64,000 nucleotides of DNA, taken from assembly GCA_964418605.1 (NCBI GenBank), contig CAYQLY010000009.1:1-64000 (forward strand). Reading direction: 5' to 3'. The translations under genes were made by a program, and so were the position numbers. This DNA comes from CAYQLY01 sp964418605 (GTDB lineage: Bacteria > Bacteroidota > Bacteroidia > Cytophagales > Cyclobacteriaceae). Shown here one piece after another: positions 16,962 to 24,757 of this stretch (positions are counted from its first letter, which is position 1; each line of letters opens with the position of its first letter). The notes beneath the pieces are model-generated. The model saw nothing but the letters and a program-made list of their open reading frames with translations, had not been told where the DNA came from and ran no database searches.

Positions 16962-17981
16962 GTGATATTAATTTTAAGTACTAATCAAGATGTAACTACT
17001 GATTCTGTTATGGATTGGCTCAGTTACTATAAGACTTCATTTAGAAGAATTAATGATCATGATCTCTTTGAAAGCAATATTCTAGATATTTCTTTTGATA
17101 AAAAGAGTAAAAAAGTATTTACAATCAAAGATAAAGAATCGAATAAAAATATAACTAGAAGTATAAATGCAGTTTGGTTTAGAAAATTCGGATTTTTTGA
17201 CGAATTAAAAATTAATACTAAAAAAGAATATATCAGTTTCACTCATCTATTAAAGGATGAATATTATACTGTGATACGTATCTTTTCAAATTTATTAGAT
17301 TCGTTGTCGGTGAAATGGCTTTGTGACTATAAAAATATCTTTTTTACAAAAATAAATATGCTTTTAGCAGCTAAAGAGGTTGGGCTAACTATACCTTATA
17401 CTGTTGTCTCTTCTAGTAAAACAGAAATAGCTAAGTTTAAAAAAAATAAAAATGATGTAATAACTAAATCTGTTAAAGATGGTGCAGTAGTTTATAATGA
17501 AAACGGAATGTTTAGTATGCATACTAAAACAATTTCTGATGAAGATATAAAAAAACTACCTACGAATTTTTTTCCCTCATTAATTCAAGAATGTTTAGAT
17601 AAAGAATATGAATTACGAATTTTTTATTTAATGGGTAAATGCTATTCCATGGCTATATTTTCTCAATTAGATGAACAAACAAAAACAGATTTTAGAAATT
17701 ACAATTGGCAAAAACCTAATAGAAATGTGCCTTACCAATTACCCAAAAATATAGAAAGAAAGATAAAGAGATTGATGACCACTGTAGGTTTGAATACAGG
17801 GTCTATAGATATGGTTAAAACTAAAAAAGGAGAATATGTATTTCTGGAAGTAAATCCAGTAGGACAATTTGGTATGGTTTCTAAACCTTGTAACTATTTT
17901 TTAGAAGAAAAAGTAGCTGAATCATTAATTAAATTAGCTGATGAAAAAACCAAAATTCGCAGATCTTCTAAAAGAAGATGA
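16962..17981 (+). CDS. gwsG: ATP-grasp peptide maturase (grasp-with-spasm)
   Basis: The 339-residue protein belongs to the ATP-grasp ligases of the grasp-with-spasm system, related to the MvdC/MvdD and RimK-like enzymes. It should join side chains in the precursor core. Visible features are the N-terminal ILILSTNQDVTTDSVMDWL, SINAVWFRKFGFF (typical of the group), the ATP-binding region DVITKSVKDGAVVYNENGMF, IQECLDKEYELRIFYLMGKC, and the Mg-binding end GSIDMVKTKKGEYVFLEVNP. It starts with GTG 84 bases after the precursor. Its 3' end overlaps the next small ORF by 41 bases. Confidence 0.9.
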   Translation: MILILSTNQDVTTDSVMDWLSYYKTSFRRINDHDLFESNILDISFDKKSKKVFTIKDKESNKNITRSINAVWFRKFGFFDELKINTKKEYISFTHLLKDEYYTVIRIFSNLLDSLSVKWLCDYKNIFFTKINMLLAAKEVGLTIPYTVVSSSKTEIAKFKKNKNDVITKSVKDGAVVYNENGMFSMHTKTISDEDIKKLPTNFFPSLIQECLDKEYELRIFYLMGKCYSMAIFSQLDEQTKTDFRNYNWQKPNRNVPYQLPKNIERKIKRLMTTVGLNTGSIDMVKTKKGEYVFLEVNPVGQFGMVSKPCNYFLEEKVAESLIKLADEKTKIRRSSKRR

Positions 17982-18138
17982 TGATAGAAATTTTTTTTCC
18001 ATTAATATTAATATGATGGAATATCAAGAATTCAATAAAGGTGTCGATGAAACTCCTTCAAAAATGTATTCTAAAAAACATAATACAGAAGGTTATGTAA
18101 CTAAAGTATTTTACAAACCTATTTCCAAATTTTTTTAA
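17941..18138 (+). CDS. Small protein coupled between ATP-grasp and SPASM genes
   Basis: The 65-residue protein (MKKPKFADLLKEDDDRNFFS at the start, KVFYKPISKFF at the end) has no recognised domain. It overlaps the ATP-grasp gene by 41 bases, and its stop overlaps the SPASM start as TAATG, so it is very likely translated as part of the operon. It could be an accessory or leader-binding component, or a second substrate: it has the stretch ETPSKMYSKK, with Thr/Ser/Lys, but no GG leader. Function unknown. Confidence 0.65.
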   Translation: MKKPKFADLLKEDDDRNFFSININMMEYQEFNKGVDETPSKMYSKKHNTEGYVTKVFYKPISKFF

Positions 18139-19151
18139 TGGGTAAAAAATACTTCAAACTTTTTTCCTGTTGTATACCTGTTAAGGGTGCTCGAAGAAGT
18201 ATAATTTGTGATGTGCAACGTGAGCAATATAAATTTATTCCTACCATTCTTTATGATATACTAAATAATTATGTCAAGGTTAATAAAACTATTGATCAAA
18301 TTAAATCTATTTATCAGAATCAATATGACGATGCAATTGATTCATACTTTGATTTTTTAATAGAAAATGAGTTTGGATTTTTCTGTGATAATCCTAAAAA
18401 TTTTCCAGAACTAGATTTAACTTGGAAAGTTCCCAATCAAATCACAAATGCAATATTAGATGTTGACCTTAATTCAAAACATAATTTCAATGATATATTT
18501 ACTCAATTAGATGATCTAGGATGTATTGCATTACAAATTCGTATTTATCCAATTTTTCAAATTGATATAATTTCCAGTTGGTTGAAAAATTTAAATGCAA
18601 GTTCATTAAGATCTATTGAATTGCTTATGCATTTTGATTCTAGTCTTACAGAAGATCATTTAAGAAGATTTTTAAAAGAGAATGGTAGGGTCACTCGGTT
18701 AGTTATTCATTCTTCTAGCGAAGATAAGTATATACCTATAGATCATGGAGCAGGTATTCTATATTTGAAAAAACAAATTTTATCTAATGAATGTTGTGGT
18801 GTTATATCTTCTTACAACTTTATTATCAATATAGATTCTTTTACGGAATCACAGAATTACAATTCTTGTTTAAATAAGAAAATTTCTATCGATGTAGATG
18901 GTTCTATTAAGAACTGCCCTTCAATGAAAAATTCTTTTGGTAATATAAATACAACCTCTTTGAATAGCGTATTGGCTAAGAAAAAATTTAAGAATCTTTG
19001 GGAAATAAATAAAGATCAGATTGAAGTTTGCAAAGATTGTGAATTTCGTTATATATGCACTGATTGTAGAGCTTTTATTAGCGAGGCATCTGATATTTAT
19101 TCTAAACCTTCTAAATGTAATTATGATCCATATACGGCAACTTGGAAATAA
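18138..19151 (+). CDS. gwsS: SPASM-domain peptide maturase (grasp-with-spasm)
   Basis: The 337-residue protein partners the ATP-grasp enzyme. The N-terminal part has the look of a RiPP-recognition segment (YFKLFSCCIPVKGARRSIIC then a helical IPTILYDILNNY). The middle resembles a degraded radical-SAM barrel: there is no CxxxCxxC, so AdoMet cleavage is not expected. The C-terminal SPASM region has the Cys pattern CLNKKISIDVDGSIKNCPSM, GNINTTSLNSVL, VCKDCEFRYICTDCRAFI and a final SKCNYDP, which would hold auxiliary Fe-S clusters. This absence of the SAM motif fits the known grasp-with-spasm family. Confidence 0.88.
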   Translation: MGKKYFKLFSCCIPVKGARRSIICDVQREQYKFIPTILYDILNNYVKVNKTIDQIKSIYQNQYDDAIDSYFDFLIENEFGFFCDNPKNFPELDLTWKVPNQITNAILDVDLNSKHNFNDIFTQLDDLGCIALQIRIYPIFQIDIISSWLKNLNASSLRSIELLMHFDSSLTEDHLRRFLKENGRVTRLVIHSSSEDKYIPIDHGAGILYLKKQILSNECCGVISSYNFIINIDSFTESQNYNSCLNKKISIDVDGSIKNCPSMKNSFGNINTTSLNSVLAKKKFKNLWEINKDQIEVCKDCEFRYICTDCRAFISEASDIYSKPSKCNYDPYTATWK

Positions 19152-19806
19152 AATATTTTTCTTTTTTTGGATTGGATTTTTACTTTCTTTATTTTCTTGT
19201 AAGAGTTCAAAAGTAATGGTTACTAAGCAACGCTTATATGATACATTAGATCTGTACGGATATCAAAATAAAACTTTGAATTTTGAAATGCTTATGTGGG
19301 GTGGTTTTGAGTTTGATTCGTCATATACTAATAAACCTCAAATGGCTAAAATGTATACTGAATATGATTTAATTTCACTTAAACATTTTTCTAGAAAGAC
19401 AAAAAGAATTTTTTATACTTATTATTTTGCTAGTGGAAAGGTTCAGTTCTTATGTCTTGCTTTGCCTTTAGAAAAAGATTTAGACAAAAGACTAACAAAA
19501 GTAAAGGATAATCTTAAAAATGAGAATTATATTTTTTTAAGTGATACAGTCTTAAACTCGTCTACTCATCCTATTTATGTAATTAGATATAATCAGGTTA
19601 GAGATAGTGATGTATTCTATTATTCTGAATTTTATGTAAATACAAAGAAGAAAACAATATGTTTCTTATATTTTTCTAGGGATTCAGATCAATCCGGCAG
19701 ATTTGATCAAGCTGGTGAGAAAATGACTAGAAGTTTTCATTGGTTAGGAGAAACTAATTTTTATGACTTCTCAAAAGAACTCCCGACTCGAATGAAGCTT
19801 CGATAA
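19123..19806 (+). CDS. Putative lipoprotein downstream of the SPASM gene
   Basis: I prefer the ATG at 19123 (227 residues) because it places a lipoprotein signal at the N-terminus: KIFFFFWIGFLLSLFSC with the lipobox Cys followed by KSSK. A longer frame from 19021 would overlap the SPASM gene by 131 bases. The mature protein is beta-rich and unrecognised (e.g. YYFASGKVQFLCLALPLEKD). Its 3' end overlaps the convergent LanC-like gene by 53 bases. As the last gene of the cassette, it may act at the envelope, for example in handling or immunity to the product; that is inference. Confidence 0.65.
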   Translation: MIHIRQLGNKIFFFFWIGFLLSLFSCKSSKVMVTKQRLYDTLDLYGYQNKTLNFEMLMWGGFEFDSSYTNKPQMAKMYTEYDLISLKHFSRKTKRIFYTYYFASGKVQFLCLALPLEKDLDKRLTKVKDNLKNENYIFLSDTVLNSSTHPIYVIRYNQVRDSDVFYYSEFYVNTKKKTICFLYFSRDSDQSGRFDQAGEKMTRSFHWLGETNFYDFSKELPTRMKLR

Positions 19807-21556
19807 TTTCTTGGCCTATTTTTTTTAGTTCTTCTTTTTGATTTTCATTTTTAATCTCAAAAGCATCTAAAAATTCATTTATAGCTTCGTTAATTTTTGT
19901 AGGCTTCTCGAACATACCTAGTATAAGCTCACTAAAAGATGTCAAAGATCTTTCATAAATTGGGTTAAGATTGTCCCATTTATCAATTAGCAGGACTTGA
20001 TTTTTTGTAGGTTCTTTTCTAAAATTTTGTGTTAAGTCAATGTTTTCATTTGTTTTTAAATCTATTTTTGTCCACCAATCCCATTTAGTTTCCATTACAA
20101 TGATATTAGGATTCAAGTATAAATATTCATTAATAAAATCATCTTCCTCTAAATTAAATAAATGCTGAGTATGTTCTCTTTGAATCACTTCCTTTATGAA
20201 AATTCCGTGTATATTTTTGATATTTTTTGTTAGAGTTAGCTTTGTTTTCTCAAAAAGAAATACTTCTTTAACGCAATCATTATTTATCTTTTCTACTACT
20301 TCTTCAATTGCATTGAATATAGAATTTAAAACGTTCGTCTCGTATAAGTCATTTAATTCTGTAGAATATTCTTTTTCTAAAATGCTACTAGTGATACTAA
20401 AACCACTTTTAAGGAATTTTTCTTTGATAGAGTTATTATTTATATCTAATGATTCTGTAAAATCAGTCTTATCTATAATGGGATACAAGTGAGATTCTAA
20501 ACTAGGATTTATAAATTGTAATAAAATTTCATTAACACTTATATTATCTAAGTTAATATTTAATTGAATCTTATCTATAAATTTTTTTGCTAGCTCATTG
20601 TATTTAGAATCCTTAAGTGATTTACCTACTTGAATACAAAAAAAGGTAACATCTATAAGATCTTCTATTGGTATTTCATCATAACTATAAACTAATTTTC
20701 TATATATATTTTCAATTAATTTAAGATACTTTTCTTTTTTAGTAAGTTCGTAGGCTCTTAATCGTGCTAGTCCTATACCACTTATTCCATTTTCATATGA
20801 ATAATTGTTAAAAGAATATGATATGTTTTCTTTTTTAAATTTTTCTTTTTCAATATTAACTCTAAAATCCGGCCAATTACTTTGCTTTTCATCCCAATGA
20901 GAATCTTCATAATCAAAAGCTAATTCAGCTAGCTCTTTTAGTTCTTCAATCTCGAAAAAATTTCCTACTTCTAATAAAACTAAACCTATTCCAGAATTCC
21001 CTTTTCCTAAACTACATAGTCCTTTAATAATATCATATGAATAATCCCAATATATCCCTTCTTCGTTAATGCAAATGCTATCTAAAATCTTCTCTATATA
21101 CAGCTTAATGTAATTTAATATTAATTCTTCTTTACTTATTTTATAAAGATGTAATAAAGAAATTAATGTTCCTGATTTGCCCTTATAAAAATTGTTGAAT
21201 GCATGATTGTAATTTAAAAAATTGAGTATATCTTCAGAATTTAAACTTGAAATAGATTCTAAGTATTTCTTATCTTCATTGATTTCATATAACTTAAGTA
21301 ATGCAAAATAACTTTTCATTCTACCTTGATAAAACCCATAATTAATAGTAGGAGTACTGTTAATAAAATTACTTAGACCAATTCCCATTTCTTCTGCTTT
21401 GTGTAAATAAGGAAGATCTTTTGTTATTTTATAAAGTCTTATTAAATATAAAATTATATCGGAAAAATAATTTTCTGTCTGAGTATCTAATAGATCTATA
21501 TTGGATTTAATTAACTCATTACCTTTATTAATACATTTTGTTAATAAGTCTTGCAT
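19754..21556 (-). CDS. LanC-like protein lacking zinc ligands, with C-terminal winged-helix-like domain
   Basis: The N-terminal 400 residues show the repeated barrel motifs of lanthionine cyclases: FYQGRMKSYFALLKLYEI, FYKGKSGTLISLLHLYKI, GKGNSGIGLVLLEVGNFFEI, NWPDFR and ENGISGIGLARLRAYELT. The last pair is closest to the cyclase domain of LanM enzymes. The zinc site is lost: the usual WCHG is YENG (about residue 250), and the later CHG is absent (FFCIQVG). A C-terminal region (about 515-598, SLTSFSELILGMFEKPTKINEAINEFLDAF) resembles PqqD/RRE-type peptide-recognition domains. It is therefore probably a binding or scaffold protein rather than a cyclase. It is 3 bases after the DUF6734-like gene. 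Confidence 0.75.
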   Translation of the reverse strand: MQDLLTKCINKGNELIKSNIDLLDTQTENYFSDIILYLIRLYKITKDLPYLHKAEEMGIGLSNFINSTPTINYGFYQGRMKSYFALLKLYEINEDKKYLESISSLNSEDILNFLNYNHAFNNFYKGKSGTLISLLHLYKISKEELILNYIKLYIEKILDSICINEEGIYWDYSYDIIKGLCSLGKGNSGIGLVLLEVGNFFEIEELKELAELAFDYEDSHWDEKQSNWPDFRVNIEKEKFKKENISYSFNNYSYENGISGIGLARLRAYELTKKEKYLKLIENIYRKLVYSYDEIPIEDLIDVTFFCIQVGKSLKDSKYNELAKKFIDKIQLNINLDNISVNEILLQFINPSLESHLYPIIDKTDFTESLDINNNSIKEKFLKSGFSITSSILEKEYSTELNDLYETNVLNSIFNAIEEVVEKINNDCVKEVFLFEKTKLTLTKNIKNIHGIFIKEVIQREHTQHLFNLEEDDFINEYLYLNPNIIVMETKWDWWTKIDLKTNENIDLTQNFRKEPTKNQVLLIDKWDNLNPIYERSLTSFSELILGMFEKPTKINEAINEFLDAFEIKNENQKEELKKIGQEIIEASFESGVLLRSHKN

Positions 21557-21559
21557 ATT

Positions 21560-22441
21560 TTATATCTGAAAATTTTTTATCAATTTTTCTATTTTATAAT
21601 AGTAGGAAGGATAATCAGCTAATAATCGCATAGCTACATGTTCTCCTATTGCTTTATATTTTTTATAATATCCAACAGGGTGAATGAAAGTTGTCTTTTT
21701 AGGAACTTTATTAAAATCAGTCATTCCTTTAAAATGATGATCTATACCTTCAGTAAAGTAATATATTTCAATGTTTTTACATTTAGCTAAACAGAAAAAT
21801 AAAAATTGTTCGTAAGTAATATTAAAACGTCCAATATTGATTTTGTGAATGTCATTTATGTTTTTGTCAACAAATGCAAAGGCTTCTTTCGTATATTCTT
21901 TAAAAAATGAAATATCGTTTCCACCAAATATACCCGCGTTGCATCCATATATATCCTCTTTATTAATAGTTCTTTCTTTCTGTATAGATTCAGGAATATA
22001 AGGTAGGTTATCTTCCATTTCCTTGACCGATTCAAAATGATAAGGAAAATTTAATTCTTGGTTCTGTGCGAATAGGTTTGCATTTTCTAAATCAGTATCA
22101 AATTTTTTCCAGATAAATAAATCTCCATCTACGTGCATGAAAGGTTTATCTTGGAGACTATAGGCATATATTTTTCCTAATGCCCAGAGATCAGAATGGT
22201 AATTATTTAGTTGATCTAATTCTACTTTAACAGAAGTATAAGGAAGTTCTAGCTTATCGATTAACAGTTCCTTACCTAATTTATCTGTAATTAACTCTAC
22301 TTCGCTATAATATTTTTTAAACTGTAGGCAGCTAAGTGCCCAGCTCATATAATTATATTTCTTATCTGACCATCCCCCTGCACTACGATCATATCCTTTC
22401 TCAACACTAGGCTTTGACCAATAACTATGAATTATCTTCAT
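21560..22441 (-). CDS. DUF6734-like putative glycosyltransferase
   Basis: The 293-residue protein has the features of a GT-A-type sugar transferase: an N-terminal MKIIHSYWSKPS, SALSCLQFKKYYSEVELITD, a DxD-like metal motif in MHVDGDLFIWKKF near residue 123, and GCNAGIFGGND, typical of retaining transferases that hold an acceptor. It matches my memory of DUF6734, a Bacteroidota family without known activity. It is the first gene of a two-gene operon with the LanC-like protein, which suggests glycosylation of a peptide or of a LanC-bound substrate. Confidence 0.6.
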   Translation of the reverse strand: MKIIHSYWSKPSVEKGYDRSAGGWSDKKYNYMSWALSCLQFKKYYSEVELITDKLGKELLIDKLELPYTSVKVELDQLNNYHSDLWALGKIYAYSLQDKPFMHVDGDLFIWKKFDTDLENANLFAQNQELNFPYHFESVKEMEDNLPYIPESIQKERTINKEDIYGCNAGIFGGNDISFFKEYTKEAFAFVDKNINDIHKINIGRFNITYEQFLFFCLAKCKNIEIYYFTEGIDHHFKGMTDFNKVPKKTTFIHPVGYYKKYKAIGEHVAMRLLADYPSYYYKIEKLIKNFQI

Positions 22442-22538
22442 TATTTGTGTAGTTTCTTGTATTGAAGATAAATTTTTTCTTTGAAATTTTAATATAGGTT
22501 TTTATAATTATTTTTGGTAGTAGTAAAAATTTAACCTT

Positions 22539-22559
22539 ATTATCACATCTTGTGATAAT
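22539..22559. promoter_or_regulatory. Inverted repeat upstream of the DUF6734-LanC operon
   Basis: ATTATCACA and TGTGATAAT form a perfect 9-bp inverted repeat around TCT, about 100 bases before the DUF6734-like start. The TCACA/TGTGA halves resemble CRP-type half-sites in the outward orientation. It abuts the 19-bp motif at 22559-22577. Confidence 0.45.
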
Positions 22560-22577
22560 TTGTTACAAATTGTCACA
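22559..22577. promoter_or_regulatory. CRP-like near-palindromic motif, copy 2
   Basis: TTTGTTACAAATTGTCACA differs from the copy at 15388-15406 at only two positions. It is a near palindrome (TGTTACAA, A, TTGTCACA with one mismatch). Position, between the DUF6734 start and the metal module, suggests control of the minus-strand arm of the peptide cluster. Confidence 0.45.
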
Positions 22578-22601
22578 ATCACATAAGAATTTTAATTACA
22601 A

Positions 22602-22639
22602 TTATTAAGTTATTAAAATTAATTTTAATAACTTAATAA
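22602..22639. repeat. Perfect 38-bp palindrome
   Basis: The 19 bases 22602-22620 (TTATTAAGTTATTAAAATT) are the exact reverse complement of 22621-22639, with no loop. It lies between the peptide-cluster operon and the 3' end of the metal-ATPase gene, both on the minus strand. It could extrude a cruciform or act as a terminator for the metal operon, though the stem is almost purely A+T. Confidence 0.6.
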
Positions 22640-22705
22640 ATAATTCTATCTTCATATTAAATCTAGATTATATGATAAAAGCAATTCAAAAAAGTAAATA
22701 AACAA

Positions 22706-24730
22706 TTATAATTTATCTCTAAAAATATTAAGATTTCTTATTCGTATTGCATTTAAAATAGCTACTAATGCTACTCCTACATCAGCAAATACAGCTTCCC
22801 ACATAGTAGCTATTCCGCCTGCACCAAGTATTAATACAGCTCCTTTTACTACAAATGCCAAGGTAATATTTTGCCAAACAATCTTCTTTGTTTTTTTCCC
22901 AATCATAATTGCTATAGGAATTTTGCTTGGCTTATCATCTTGTATTACAACATCAGCAGTTTCAATAGTAGCATCGCTTCCTAATCCACCCATCGCAATA
23001 CCAACATCACTTAACGCAATAACAGGGGCATCATTTACACCATCTCCAACAAAAGCAACTGTTTCATTTTTAGTTTTTATCTCTTTGACTTTAGCTACTT
23101 TATCTTCAGGTAATAAATCACCATACACATTATTAATTCCTAATTTTTCTGCAACGAATTTTACTACAGTTGATTTATCACCACTCAACATAGTAGTTTT
23201 CACATTGAGTGATTTCAATTTATTAATGGTTAGTTGAGCATCTTCTTTTATGCTATCTGCGATTGTAATATAACCCACAAATTTTTTATCATAAGCTACT
23301 GCAATTACTGTGTAAACAATTGTACTTGGGTCCAAGTCATAACTGATATTGAATTTATCCATCAGTTTGAAATTTCCTACCAGTAATTCTTTTCCATTAC
23401 CTGTTGCTTTCAAGCCATGTCCTGCGATTTCTTCTGTATTTTCTAACTTTATAGAATTATCAATTTTGCCCACATATTGCTGAATCGCAGTAGCTACCGG
23501 ATGAGTACTATGACTTTCTAAAGCATTCACTAATTGTAAAATTTCAGCTTGATTGAATTCTTTATTAAAAACAATTTCCTGAACTTTAAAAACACCTTCT
23601 GTCATTGTACCTGTTTTATCCATTACTACATTCTGAATAGTAGCAAGAATATCTAAAAAATTACTTCCTTTAACTAGTATTCCATTTTTACTTGCTGCAC
23701 CAATTCCACCAAAGTATCCTAACGGAATACTAATTACTAATGCACAAGGACATGATATAACTAAAAATATCAGTGCTCTATATAACCAATTAGAAAATTG
23801 ATAATCTGCTACAAAAAAGTAAGGCAATAAACAAATCGCAACAGCCAACAACACAACAATGGGTGTATAGATTTTTGCAAACTTTCTAATAAACAATTCT
23901 GTTGGTGCTTTTTGAGAAGTAGCATTTTGTACTAATTCTAAAATTTTACTCAACTTGCTATCGGTATATGCTGTTGTAACTTTTACTTGTGCAACTGTAT
24001 TTAGATTTATCATACCTGCTAAAACTGCATCGCCTTTCATTTTAGTATCAGGTTTGCTCTCCCCTGTTAAAGCTGCTGTATTAAACGATGCGGTTTCTGA
24101 TAACAACACACCATCCAAACCTAATTTTTCTCCAGGTTTGAGTTGGATAATTTCATCAATGTTTACACTTTCTGCTTTTACATTTTGAGATTGATCATTT
24201 CTTAAAATCGTTACTTCATCAGGTCGTTGATCGAGTAATGATTTGATATTTGCTTTTGCTCTTTTTACTGCTAATGTTTGAAACACTTCACCAATCGCAT
24301 AAAATAACATAACAGCAACTCCTTCAGGATATTCACCAATGCTAAATGCTCCGATAGTAGCAATGCTCATTAATAAAAATTCCGAAAACAGTTCCCGTTT
24401 GCTAATGCTCTGAACGGCTTCTTTTAATACAGGCAAACCAACAGGTATATACGCTATGAGATACCAACCAATTCTTATCCAATTAATGAACCATTCAGGT
24501 TTGAGAAAATTATCAAAGTAAATACCAACAAGTAATAATACCAAAGAAATAATGCTCGGTAAAAACATTTTTAAAAGACTATCATTACTTGCATGTTGGT
24601 GTTGAGATTTATTTTGTTGTGTAATTAAATCTTCTGCACCAGCTTTGATATAAATTTTATCTTCTAATGTGCAGCAAGTCATATTCCCTTCTGCATCATA
24701 TGTATGAATGTGATTTTTATCTGTATTCAT
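22706..24730 (-). CDS. Heavy-metal translocating P1B-type ATPase (Zn/Cd/Pb type)
   Basis: The 674-residue pump exports metal ions from the cytoplasm using ATP. It has the transmembrane ion-site motif SCPCALVISIP, the phosphorylation site DKTGTMTEG, TGES in the actuator domain (AALTGESKPDT), GDGVNDAPVIALSDVGIAMG, and the family's HP motif (SHSTHPVATAI). Instead of a full N-terminal HMA domain it has a short metal-binding leader with MTCC and His residues (HIHTYD, QHQHAS). The CPC plus flanking sequence fits the ZntA/CadA class (Zn2+, Cd2+, Pb2+) rather than copper. It is the last gene of the metal module. Confidence 0.92.
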   Translation of the reverse strand: MNTDKNHIHTYDAEGNMTCCTLEDKIYIKAGAEDLITQQNKSQHQHASNDSLLKMFLPSIISLVLLLVGIYFDNFLKPEWFINWIRIGWYLIAYIPVGLPVLKEAVQSISKRELFSEFLLMSIATIGAFSIGEYPEGVAVMLFYAIGEVFQTLAVKRAKANIKSLLDQRPDEVTILRNDQSQNVKAESVNIDEIIQLKPGEKLGLDGVLLSETASFNTAALTGESKPDTKMKGDAVLAGMINLNTVAQVKVTTAYTDSKLSKILELVQNATSQKAPTELFIRKFAKIYTPIVVLLAVAICLLPYFFVADYQFSNWLYRALIFLVISCPCALVISIPLGYFGGIGAASKNGILVKGSNFLDILATIQNVVMDKTGTMTEGVFKVQEIVFNKEFNQAEILQLVNALESHSTHPVATAIQQYVGKIDNSIKLENTEEIAGHGLKATGNGKELLVGNFKLMDKFNISYDLDPSTIVYTVIAVAYDKKFVGYITIADSIKEDAQLTINKLKSLNVKTTMLSGDKSTVVKFVAEKLGINNVYGDLLPEDKVAKVKEIKTKNETVAFVGDGVNDAPVIALSDVGIAMGGLGSDATIETADVVIQDDKPSKIPIAIMIGKKTKKIVWQNITLAFVVKGAVLILGAGGIATMWEAVFADVGVALVAILNAIRIRNLNIFRDKL

Positions 24731-24757
24731 GACTGTTTTTAATTTTTACTATTAATA

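Noticed and set aside
19021..19122. Upstream extension of the lipoprotein gene inside the SPASM gene
   Set aside because: It reads the Cys-rich SPASM codons out of frame and would put 34 residues before a clean lipoprotein signal; the ATG at 19123 is better.
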